Assembly (NCBI GenBank): GCA_020216655.1 | Contig: JAIWNU010000081.1 | Span: 1 to 16,524, forward strand | DNA length: 16,524 nt | Source: Treponema sp. | Lineage (GTDB): Bacteria; Spirochaetota; Spirochaetia; Treponematales; Breznakiellaceae | Direction of reading: 5' to 3' | Shown: positions 6,573-13,353 of the stretch, piece by piece | How positions within the stretch are numbered: position 1 is the stretch's first letter | Layout: every line of letters starts with the position of its first letter | Program-made: the position numbers and the translations under genes | Notes under the pieces: generated by a model | Told to the model about the DNA's origin: nothing | The model's database searches: none | The model's input: the letters and a program-made list of their open reading frames with translations, nothing else

Positions 6573-8150
6573 ATGAGAAAGGAACGGCTCAGTCTTCGTT
6601 TGAGCCAGAGTATCATTATAACCATATTTGTACTCCAATCCTTGCCGCTCTTTCCCCAAAACCAGGCGGGAGTTGTTTTAAAGCAGGCTGTGTCCGGGCC
6701 CTATATTCTTGTGGAACGGTCCGACTGGGCCCGCTATGATAACGGAAAATACACGGGTCATGTATACCGGGAAAGCCGGTACCGGCTCGATCCAGTCCAG
6801 GACCCTGCGGGCCAGCGCTTCCGCGGAACAGTCTATGTGTTTGAAGAAACCTTGAGAGATCTGCAGAAGGCAGCCCGGCCTTTGGATGATATTATTCCCG
6901 TCGATTTTACCCTGTCGCCCTCGGGTTCCATGCGGATTGTAGATGATAAGGGGTATCCGCAGCTACGTAATTTCCCGCTTTTCTCTGATAAACCTCTTAG
7001 ATCCGGCGATTTCTGGGTTGCCCAGGGAGAGCGCATTGTGGATCCCCGGAACGACGGTAACCGGGTAAAGCTTCCGATTGTGGTAGAATACCGTTTCCTG
7101 GGTGAGGAATCTTATAAAGGTGAAAATGTTTTTCGTATCCAGGCCCAATATGCCACCCGGTACAAGGCTGTATCAAGAAGCCCCCAGACGAATCCGCCTG
7201 GAGCAGGCCAGGGCGGTTCTGGTCCCTTTGCCGAAGCAAGCGGAAAGCATGTGGTAGATATTTTGATCCAATCTGCGGACGGCCGGCTTGTTCTGATGCG
7301 GGATACGCTGGATGAAACCTTCCTGTGGCCCGATGGATCTTCGGTGCGGTACAAGGGTTTTACTCTGAGTTTCAGTGAAAGCTTTCTGCCCTTTGACCGC
7401 TCGGCGGTTTTGGCCCAGGTTACCCGGCAATTGGGCGGGGATAACAGCCAGATTGGACGGGCTGATAAAGCTGGCAAAGCAGATTCGGCCGGTGCGGGCT
7501 CTGGCGGTGCGGCCTCTGGAACTACCAGCACCGCGGCTGCCCCAGCTTCTGTGTCAGCCGCGGGCGAACAGCTCCGGTCCGACGGAAACTTCGAGCTTGA
7601 CCAGGGATTCATGGGCGCCGCCCCGCCATCCGCAGCCTCGAGCGGGGGATCTGTCCCGGCAGCAGGGACTCCATCGCCGGCTGCACCATCCACTCAGGCC
7701 GCCCCTGCACCCGCATCCCCATCTTCCGATGCACCTGCCGTTGCAGTTGTGGACCTGCCGGCTCAGAATATTGAGGTGGCAGCCGTCCCCGAGGGGGTAA
7801 AACTCACCGTACGGGATATCCGCTTTGTAGCCGATTCTGATGAGATCCTGAGTTCTGAACGGGGACGGCTGGATATCATTGCCCGGGCTCTGCAGTCAGT
7901 TGCGGGTGCAGGGGCGGCCCAGCCTCTGATTCTTGTGGAAGGCCACACCGCTGCCGTAGGCCGGCCTGCGGGAGAACAGGAACTGTCGGTCCGGCGGGCA
8001 AAAAAAATCGTGGACGATCTGGTTGCCCGGGGGATTCCCGCGGATCGGTTTATCTATAAAGGATGGGGCGGTACGAAGCCTCTTGCGGACAACAGCACCG
8101 AAACCGGCAGGGCAAAGAACCGCCGGGTAGAAATAACTATACTGCAGTAA
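6573..8150 (+). CDS. Exported OmpA-family C-terminal domain protein
   Basis: This 525-residue protein begins with a signal peptide (MRKERLSLRLSQS, hydrophobic IIITIFVLQSLPLF, then a polar PQNQ, cleavage near 28-30). Residues 30-285 form a predicted beta-rich domain of no family I recognise. Residues about 296-392 are a low-complexity Ala/Gly/Ser/Pro linker. Residues about 408-525 are an OmpA-like peptidoglycan-association domain, with VEGHTAAVG (455-463), LSVRRAKKIVDDL (471-483), GWGGTKPLADNSTETGR and NRRVEITI. The usual Asp after EGHT is Ala (A460), while the conserved Arg (R475) is kept. The ATG at 6573 was chosen because it starts the signal peptide; the open frame extends back to 6474 antisense to cdaR. 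Its Shine-Dalgarno is weak. It is 13 nt upstream of the ABC genes. Likely periplasmic or outer-membrane associated. Confidence 0.88.
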   Translation: MRKERLSLRLSQSIIITIFVLQSLPLFPQNQAGVVLKQAVSGPYILVERSDWARYDNGKYTGHVYRESRYRLDPVQDPAGQRFRGTVYVFEETLRDLQKAARPLDDIIPVDFTLSPSGSMRIVDDKGYPQLRNFPLFSDKPLRSGDFWVAQGERIVDPRNDGNRVKLPIVVEYRFLGEESYKGENVFRIQAQYATRYKAVSRSPQTNPPGAGQGGSGPFAEASGKHVVDILIQSADGRLVLMRDTLDETFLWPDGSSVRYKGFTLSFSESFLPFDRSAVLAQVTRQLGGDNSQIGRADKAGKADSAGAGSGGAASGTTSTAAAPASVSAAGEQLRSDGNFELDQGFMGAAPPSAASSGGSVPAAGTPSPAAPSTQAAPAPASPSSDAPAVAVVDLPAQNIEVAAVPEGVKLTVRDIRFVADSDEILSSERGRLDIIARALQSVAGAGAAQPLILVEGHTAAVGRPAGEQELSVRRAKKIVDDLVARGIPADRFIYKGWGGTKPLADNSTETGRAKNRRVEITILQ

Positions 8151-8163
8151 TAAGGGGGACCAC

Positions 8164-8904
8164 ATGATTACCCTGCAGGGAGTGAGCAAGACCTACAGTA
8201 AAAATAAAACGAAGGCCCTGGATTCCATCAACCTGACAATTCCTGATGGTTCTATTTTCGGCTTCCTTGGCCCTAATGGAGCCGGAAAGACCACGACCAT
8301 AAAGCTCATTACCGGTGCTTTGGAAACCGATGGGGGGACGATTTCGGTGGATGGTTTGGAGCTTCCCGCCCGGGCCCTTGAGGCAAAGGCACGTATCGGC
8401 TATGTGCCGGATAACCCGGAACTTTTTGCGCGGCTTAAGGGCATTGAGTTCCTTAATTTTATTGCCGACCTTTACGGCGTTGACCGGGATGCCCGCCGGC
8501 AGCGTATCGAAACCTACGCCAGACGCTTTGAAATAGCCGACGTGCTGTCCTCCAGGATCGGCAGCTATTCCCGGGGCATGAAGCAGAAGCTCCTCGTATG
8601 TGCCAGCCTCCTCCCTGAGCCGTCCAACTGGATCCTCGATGAGCCCCTGGTCGGCCTAGACCCCCAGGCCGCCTTTAACCTTAAGGCACTCATGCGGGAG
8701 CGGGCCCGGGCGGGAACCTGTGTGTTTTTTTCTACCCATGTAATGGAAGTGGCCGAAAAGGTCTGCGACCGGCTGGCTATCATCAATAAGGGAAAAATTA
8801 TGTTTACCGGCACCTTGGATGAACTTAAGGAGCTTCGGGGAAAAGACGGTTCCCTGGAATCCCTGTTCCTGGAACTGGTGGAAAGCGGAGGCGGGGAAGC
8901 ATGA
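8164..8904 (+). CDS. ABC transporter ATP-binding protein (ABC-2 exporter type)
   Basis: This 246-residue cytoplasmic ATPase has Walker A GPNGAGKTT (36-44), a signature of the ABC-2 type SYSRGMKQK (134-142) where LSGGQ is classical, Walker B WILDEP with D159 and E160, a D-loop at GLDP, and the switch histidine H192 in FFSTHVME. Sequence style is that of the drug/lantibiotic/Na-export-like subfamily that pairs with ABC-2 membrane proteins. The ATG at 8164 follows AAGGGGG (8152-8158), 13 nt after the OmpA-family stop. Its last four bases (ATGA) overlap the start of the permease gene, so the two proteins should be made together. The substrate cannot be told from sequence. Confidence 0.93.
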   Translation: MITLQGVSKTYSKNKTKALDSINLTIPDGSIFGFLGPNGAGKTTTIKLITGALETDGGTISVDGLELPARALEAKARIGYVPDNPELFARLKGIEFLNFIADLYGVDRDARRQRIETYARRFEIADVLSSRIGSYSRGMKQKLLVCASLLPEPSNWILDEPLVGLDPQAAFNLKALMRERARAGTCVFFSTHVMEVAEKVCDRLAIINKGKIMFTGTLDELKELRGKDGSLESLFLELVESGGGEA

Positions 8905-10589
8905 AATCATTGGCAGCCATTATCAGGTTTTATTTTTCCACCTTTTATGCCCTTCCTGTACTCCGCGATTCGTCGGGTAAACTTTCGCCAAAGGGGCTCT
9001 TAAAGGGGGTGGGGACCCTGGCCCTCTTTATCTATGTCATAGGCGTTTTCGGTTATATGGCCTGGGAAGTCTATTCATCCCTGTATAAGGTTTTTGCAAC
9101 GCTGGGGCTTGAGCGGCTCATGCTGGTCTACGCACTGCTGTACGGGAGCCTCTTGGTGGCAATTCTCAGTTTTGTCTCCAGTTTTTCCACGGTCTATACC
9201 AACGAGATGGAAACCTATCTGGCTACTTTGCCGGCGAAGCCTGTTTTTATGCTTGCAGGCAAGGCTTTGGCCCTTGCGGTTCCCCAATTCTTTATTGCTC
9301 TGCTTTCTATTGGTACCGGTTTTCTCATTTATGGCATATCCTCAGGTGTTTCCGCCCTCTTTTATGTCAATGCCCTCCTTGAGATCATCCTGGCGGTCAT
9401 CGCTGTCAGCGTCCTTGGCTACTGTATCAGTATCCCCCTCCTTTCGGTAAGTAAGTTTTTTAGGAACCGGGATCGGATGCTGGTGATAGTTGGATTCGCT
9501 ATGATGGTCATCATCCTCTTTTTTAATGCATCCATAAACCGGCTACTCGCTTCATCAGCTGGCCCGGAGGAACTGGCGGTCCTCCTGCGGGGGTCAAATG
9601 AAGCTTTCCTGCGTCTTCTTGATTCACTCCCGCCCCTGCAATTTTTGCTGGGTGCCCTGCTCAGTGCGACAAACCCGTTATACACCCTTGGTCTCCTTGC
9701 CTGCCTCATGGCGGTCCTTGCAGTCTCCTTTGGGCTTTTGAACCTCCTCGCCCCCCGCTATACCCGGGTTATACAGGGTTTTTCCGAACAGTATGTCAGA
9801 CGGATGAACCGAAGCCAGACTGTTGCCTTCCTCAAGGCAAGCACGGCCCGGCGGGGAAAGCTTGTCTCCCTCCTTCTCCGGGAACTGTGGAGCATGAATC
9901 GGGAGCCGGTGTACTTTTTGAATGGGCCCTTCATCATTGTGCTCCTGCCCGTTGTTATTGCGGTGAGTCTAGTGTTTTCTTTGGGAAATCAGGGGTCACT
10001 GAATGAACTGCGCAGCGCCGCTGGATCACTCCTTTCGCCCCTGCAGCAGGTGCTGTTGAGTAGCCTTGCCGGGGCCTTTCTCGGTTCAGCCACGAGTATT
10101 ACCTGCACGGCCCTTTCTCGGGACGCCAAGCATATCAGCTATATGAAGACCCTGCCGGTTTCACCGCGGCTTTACCTCATGGCAAAACTGCTCCATGGTG
10201 TGCTTTTTGGACTTGCAGGTTCCCTCATGGCGGTATTTATAGGGATTTTTCTTTTTCATCTTGATGTATTGCTGGTACTTCTTGTGCTTGCCGCTTCCAG
10301 TACGCTGTCAGCCCTCTTTAATTTGGCAGGTCTCTACATCGACACCCTGAATCCCCAGCTTGCCTGGGAAAACCCAGTGGCGGCCATGAAACAGAATGTC
10401 AATGCGGTCATAATGATATTGCTTGAAATGCTTATATTGGCGGGTACCGGTGCCGCAGCCTTTGCCTGGGCCACGACCTGGCTGCTCCTTGTTCTTATTC
10501 TCCTGGTGCTTCCGCTGCTTCTCTTTGCGGTTCTGCTTGCGCTGTATCTGCCCTTGGGGGAGCAGAGGTTAAAGGCACTAGAAGTGTGA
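8901..10589 (+). CDS. ABC exporter membrane permease (about 12 TM, ABC-2 like)
   Basis: This 562-residue, very hydrophobic protein forms the membrane part of the ABC transporter encoded just upstream, with which it overlaps by ATGA. Hydrophobic segments occur near 35-58, 72-96, 118-146, 152-182 and 192-212, and then again through the C-terminal half, for an estimated 12 helices. Both halves contain a similar block in which an acidic or charged stretch leads into LPxxP and a Lys-containing helix (TYLATLPAKPVFMLAGKAL at about 105-123 and MKTLPVSPRLYLMAKLL at about 415-431). This suggests a tandem duplication of a six-helix ABC-2 unit. It resembles the large PF16949-type permeases, but that family assignment is tentative. 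Substrate unknown. Confidence 0.85.
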   Translation: MKSLAAIIRFYFSTFYALPVLRDSSGKLSPKGLLKGVGTLALFIYVIGVFGYMAWEVYSSLYKVFATLGLERLMLVYALLYGSLLVAILSFVSSFSTVYTNEMETYLATLPAKPVFMLAGKALALAVPQFFIALLSIGTGFLIYGISSGVSALFYVNALLEIILAVIAVSVLGYCISIPLLSVSKFFRNRDRMLVIVGFAMMVIILFFNASINRLLASSAGPEELAVLLRGSNEAFLRLLDSLPPLQFLLGALLSATNPLYTLGLLACLMAVLAVSFGLLNLLAPRYTRVIQGFSEQYVRRMNRSQTVAFLKASTARRGKLVSLLLRELWSMNREPVYFLNGPFIIVLLPVVIAVSLVFSLGNQGSLNELRSAAGSLLSPLQQVLLSSLAGAFLGSATSITCTALSRDAKHISYMKTLPVSPRLYLMAKLLHGVLFGLAGSLMAVFIGIFLFHLDVLLVLLVLAASSTLSALFNLAGLYIDTLNPQLAWENPVAAMKQNVNAVIMILLEMLILAGTGAAAFAWATTWLLLVLILLVLPLLLFAVLLALYLPLGEQRLKALEV

Positions 10590-10657
10590 GGGGGGGAAGG
10601 GGGTAAGCTCTGCCTTAACCACAGGCTGCTTATTAATGCCCCGCTCAAGCCATCTGT

Positions 10658-10678
10658 GGGGGCGCGCTTACTGCCCCC
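10658..10678. repeat. GC-rich stem-loop in the permease/vapC spacer
   Basis: GGGGGC (10658-10663) and GCCCCC (10673-10678) can form a 6-bp GC-only stem with a 9-nt loop, midway in the 123-nt spacer between the convergent permease (+) and vapC (-). No T-tract follows on either strand, so it is at most a weak terminator. The remainder of the spacer (10590-10657 and 10679-10712) holds G-runs just after the permease stop and no open frame I would support. Confidence 0.4.
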
Positions 10679-10712
10679 GAATGTTGGCTGCAAGCGATTG
10701 GCGGGCGAATTT

Positions 10713-11108
10713 TTACCTCCAATCTTCTAATTTTATCCCATCAACCCTGATGAACTCATCTGTATTGTTTGTCACCAGAATTAGCTTCTTTGCTATTGCC
10801 TGTGCAGCTATTTGCATATCATAAGGGCCAATCAATTTACCTTCCTTTTTTAGCTTAGACCGTATCTTTCCGAATTCCTTTGCATCCTCATCATCAAAGT
10901 TAAGTATTTTGAAAGGTGCTAAGAACTCAATGAGAGAAATATGATTCTTTTCTATGTGTTGGCTGTTGTAGACCCCAAAATACAGTTCAGCAACGGTAAT
11001 ACTAGAAATATATAAATTCTGATCAATCACCTCATGTAACCGATTGAGTACATGTTTAGGTTTTTTGTTTTTCAGATAGATGCAGATGTTCGTATCAAGT
11101 AGATACAT
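10713..11108 (-). CDS. vapC: VapC toxin, PIN-domain ribonuclease
   Basis: This 131-residue PIN-domain protein has the expected VapC layout. It opens with MYLLDTNICIYL (D5), continues with SSITVAELYFG (E41) and GPYDMQIAAQA (D97), and has TNNTDEF near 113-119 completing the acidic Mg-binding site. VapC toxins cut specific RNAs, often tRNAs, and stop translation until held by VapB. The start overlaps the vapB stop by one base (TAATG), the usual toxin-antitoxin coupling. All catalytic acids are present, so it looks active. Codon and base use is clearly more AT-rich than in the flanking genes, which suggests acquisition by transfer. Confidence 0.94.
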   Translation of the reverse strand: MYLLDTNICIYLKNKKPKHVLNRLHEVIDQNLYISSITVAELYFGVYNSQHIEKNHISLIEFLAPFKILNFDDEDAKEFGKIRSKLKKEGKLIGPYDMQIAAQAIAKKLILVTNNTDEFIRVDGIKLEDWR

Positions 11109-11338
11109 TATAACCCATCTCGCTCTTGCATTTCGGGCTGTTCTCTTCCGTTAGACATAAAGTCATCTGTGAATCCATTAAGACCTTCGAGGAAAGTTTC
11201 CCAAACACGATCCTTTGGGAAAAGGATCACAGCTTCCCCAACTTTCTGAATGAGAACATCATCACCTGTGAATTTATACTCTTTTGGAAGTCTTACAGCT
11301 TGACTCCTTCCGTTTTGGAACAATTTCGCAGTTTGCAT
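11108..11338 (-). CDS. vapB: VapB antitoxin (AbrB/MazE-fold)
   Basis: This 76-residue antitoxin starts with MQTAKLFQNGRSQAVRLP, the swapped-hairpin AbrB/MazE-type DNA-binding opening. GDDVLIQKVGEAVILFP follows, then a C-terminal toxin-binding tail with W....LEGLNGFTDDFM. The ATG at 11338 was preferred over an in-frame extension to 11545 because it has a strong GGGAGGAAC Shine-Dalgarno and starts at the domain boundary; the extension would run through its own operator and antisense to speE. It binds and neutralises VapC, and the complex normally represses its own promoter; the 32-bp palindrome just upstream is the likely target. Downstream overlap with vapC is one base. Confidence 0.93.
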   Translation of the reverse strand: MQTAKLFQNGRSQAVRLPKEYKFTGDDVLIQKVGEAVILFPKDRVWETFLEGLNGFTDDFMSNGREQPEMQERDGL

Positions 11339-11350
11339 TTGTTCCTCCCG

Positions 11351-11382
11351 ACTATAGTATATATCATGATATATACTATAGT
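11351..11382 (-). promoter_or_regulatory. vapBC promoter with perfect 32-bp palindromic operator
   Basis: Positions 11351-11382 form a perfect 16+16 palindrome whose half is ACTATAGTATATATCA. It ends 12 nt upstream of the vapB ATG. Read on the minus strand it contains a good -10 (TATACT, or TATAGT), with a weak -35 in the TTTACT region just before the palindrome, so the operator covers the promoter core. This is the arrangement expected for autorepression by the VapBC complex. The spacing from the -10 to GGGAGG implies a very short leader. Confidence 0.75.
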
Positions 11383-11417
11383 AAAGTAAATTCATCGTTG
11401 ATCTATGAGCAAGAACA

Positions 11418-12449
11418 TTATCCCCTATAGTCAAAACTGTCGGGGAACTCTGGGTTTTCGTCGGTGCAAATGTCGCCCTCCTTGGCAAGGAGGGCCTGGA
11501 TGTAGGGGTAGGGGGCAAAAAATGCCTGCCAGGTTTCAGGCGCAACGACCTGCAGCCCCGACAGGGCCCGTTCGTCCATACGGCGCTTTATTTCGGATGC
11601 CGAAAGTTCCCGCAGTGCGGTACCGCCCCTGGCGGGTCCGCTGGCAATCGCAAAGGACCAGAGGCCCCCGTACATGCGGATACAGGTGGTCGCTAGTTCT
11701 ACCCGGGGGAATACGGACCTGAGGGTCCGGTGTATCCGGGCAAAGGCTTCGGGGCGGCAGTCCGGTGATTCGCTGTGCATGATAAAGTAAGCCCGTTCAT
11801 CTTTGAGAAGCTTTGCCAGGGCTAAAAAGAACTCCCGGCTGTAGAGTCTCAGGGATGGACCTGCCGGATCGGTCATATCCATAATGACAATGTCATATTG
11901 ATTTTTAGTTGTTTCGACAAAGGTTCTGCCGTCCTGGATATGTATGCTGACTCGATCATCGTCAAAGGCACCCTTGCTGCAGAAGGCGAGCAAAGTCCGG
12001 GAAAAATCAATGACCGCCTCGTCCAGTTCTACCAGGTCCACATGACGGACTGTGGGGTGCTTCAGGACTTCCCGCAGGACCCCTCCGTCTCCGCCGCCAA
12101 TAATAAGCACCCTTTCGGGCTGCGGATGAGCAAGCAGGGGAATGTGAGCCATAGGTTCATGGTACTGAAATTCATTGGCCTCCATAACCTGGGTGGCCCC
12201 ATCAAGGAGTAAGGTGCGGCCGAATTCCTCGGTCTCCAATAGTTCTATGCTCTGGTATGCTGTTTTGCCGCGGTATAAGATCTTTTTAGCCCGATAAAAC
12301 CATCCTGAAGTCCGGCTTACCCGCTCACGGATTTCATAGGACTTGGGAAAAAGGCCCTCGCTTGATTTATCTAAGTAATTTTGCCAAATTTCCCGTTCAC
12401 TAGTCTCATATGGCTTGGCAGAAAGGAGCCATTCTAGAAATTTTCGCAT
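11418..12449 (-). CDS. speE: Spermidine synthase
   Basis: This 343-residue aminopropyltransferase makes spermidine from putrescine and decarboxylated S-adenosylmethionine in the cytoplasm. It shows DGATQVMEANEFQYHEPMAHIPLL, the AdoMet-binding glycine motif GGGDGG (118-123), the acidic VELDEAVIDF after it, and IMDMTDPAGP with the catalytic Asp at about 191. It is longer than the E. coli enzyme, mainly because of about 35 extra N-terminal residues, and its C-terminal part is also extended. The ATG at 12449 lies inside the end of speD (16-nt overlap), so translation is likely coupled and both are driven from the speD promoter. The vapBC promoter begins about 35 nt after its stop, and no terminator is evident between them. 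Confidence 0.94.
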   Translation of the reverse strand: MRKFLEWLLSAKPYETSEREIWQNYLDKSSEGLFPKSYEIRERVSRTSGWFYRAKKILYRGKTAYQSIELLETEEFGRTLLLDGATQVMEANEFQYHEPMAHIPLLAHPQPERVLIIGGGDGGVLREVLKHPTVRHVDLVELDEAVIDFSRTLLAFCSKGAFDDDRVSIHIQDGRTFVETTKNQYDIVIMDMTDPAGPSLRLYSREFFLALAKLLKDERAYFIMHSESPDCRPEAFARIHRTLRSVFPRVELATTCIRMYGGLWSFAIASGPARGGTALRELSASEIKRRMDERALSGLQVVAPETWQAFFAPYPYIQALLAKEGDICTDENPEFPDSFDYRG

Positions 12450-13231
12450 TCGAAGATCTCCTGCATTTCCTTGCGGATGAGCTCCTTAATTCGTTTCCGT
12501 TCATCCTGTGAAAGGTCTTCGATCTCAGGTCCAAAAAGATAATCGTTCAGTTTTATCTCTTTTTTCCTCATTTTGGTATGGAAAATATTATCTGAAAGGA
12601 TGTTGATGTCGTAGACGAGGTAATCCGAAAGCACATCCTCATCGATAAAATCCTGGATTGATGAAATGTCATGGTCAATAAATATTTTGTTTCCCCTGGT
12701 GTCCCGGGTAAAGCCCCGAACGCGATAGTCGATAAGCACCACATCCGAATCAAAGCAATCAATAAGATAGTGCAACGCCCTGAGGGGACTAATCATGCCG
12801 CAGGTGGATACATCGATATCTACCCGAAAGGTGGCAAGCCCGGTGCTGGTGTCGAATTCCGGATAGGTATGGGCGGTGATATGGCTTTTATCCAAGTGTC
12901 CTACAATAGAAGTCTCCGGCATGTGGTTGGTGGAGACCGCGGGACTCAGAACCGGATGATCCTCGTTGATGAGGGCTACCACGCTGGCTCCGCGGGGATC
13001 ATAGTCCTGGGTGGTAACATTAACTAATTTTGCGTCGATAATCCGGGTTACTTCTTCTATAATAGTTTTCAGTCGCTCCGAATCGTATTCCTGGTCGATA
13101 TATTCCAGGTATTCTATCTGGGACTCCTGGGATCGGGCATAGCAGAGGTCATAGATGTTAAAACTTAAGTATTTCGTAAGGTTGTTAAAACCTTCGAGCC
13201 GTACTTTTCGTCCCCGAACATGTTTGAGCAC
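12434..13231 (-). CDS. speD: S-adenosylmethionine decarboxylase proenzyme (E. coli type)
   Basis: At 265 residues this is the long bacterial class of AdoMet decarboxylase that supplies the aminopropyl donor to SpeE. The self-cleavage site is visible in GHLDKSHITAHTYPE: Lys115-Ser116, where Ser becomes the pyruvoyl group. The catalytic Cys is C144 in VSTCGMISPLRALHYL. The protein is therefore expected to mature into a short beta and a longer alpha chain. The start is a GTG at 13231, preceded by AGGAGG about 10 nt upstream; no in-frame ATG exists near the N terminus. The gene is divergent from the MFS transporter gene and overlaps speE by 16 nt. Putrescine-making genes are not in the window. 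Confidence 0.96.
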   Translation of the reverse strand: MLKHVRGRKVRLEGFNNLTKYLSFNIYDLCYARSQESQIEYLEYIDQEYDSERLKTIIEEVTRIIDAKLVNVTTQDYDPRGASVVALINEDHPVLSPAVSTNHMPETSIVGHLDKSHITAHTYPEFDTSTGLATFRVDIDVSTCGMISPLRALHYLIDCFDSDVVLIDYRVRGFTRDTRGNKIFIDHDISSIQDFIDEDVLSDYLVYDINILSDNIFHTKMRKKEIKLNDYLFGPEIEDLSQDERKRIKELIRKEMQEIFECENF

Positions 13232-13265
13232 TCTTTTTGTGCCTCCTAAAAATTGGTATTTTTAA

Positions 13266-13294
13266 ATAGTGTAATATTACGCTTTATTAGTCAA
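13266..13294 (-). promoter_or_regulatory. Candidate speDE promoter with internal palindrome
   Basis: On the minus strand TTGACT (complement of 13289-13294) is a good -35. A -10 could be CACTAT (complement of 13266-13271, 17-nt spacer) or TACACT (complement of 13268-13273, 15-nt spacer). Between them lies the perfect 10-bp palindrome GTAATATTAC (13271-13280), which could be an operator or chance in AT-rich DNA. The rest of the 122-nt divergent spacer shows a possible -10 (TATAGT, 13339-13344) for the MFS gene without a convincing -35. Confidence 0.35.
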
Positions 13295-13353
13295 GAAACG
13301 GAGAAGACCGCGCTATTCCCTCTTACCATTGTTTAGGTTATAGTGGGTCAATT

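Noticed and set aside
6489..6659. N-terminal extension of cdaR to a TTG at 6659
   Set aside because: It would read antisense through the OmpA-family signal peptide, has no homology to CdaR, and the ATG at 6488 places the start just before the conserved LAQSF block.
7473..7740. Opposite-strand and +2-frame ORFs over the OmpA linker
   Set aside because: They are by-products of GC-rich Ala/Pro/Ser codons with no start signals or recognisable domains.
10683..10689. GTTGGCT as an integron attC core site
   Set aside because: It does not fit GTTRRRY, and no complementary RYYYAAC partner was found at proper spacing; kept only as a low-interest spacer observation.
11339..11545. Longer vapB reading frame starting at 11545
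   Set aside because: It crosses the palindromic operator and the end of speE antisense; the ATG at 11338 has a strong Shine-Dalgarno and matches the domain start.
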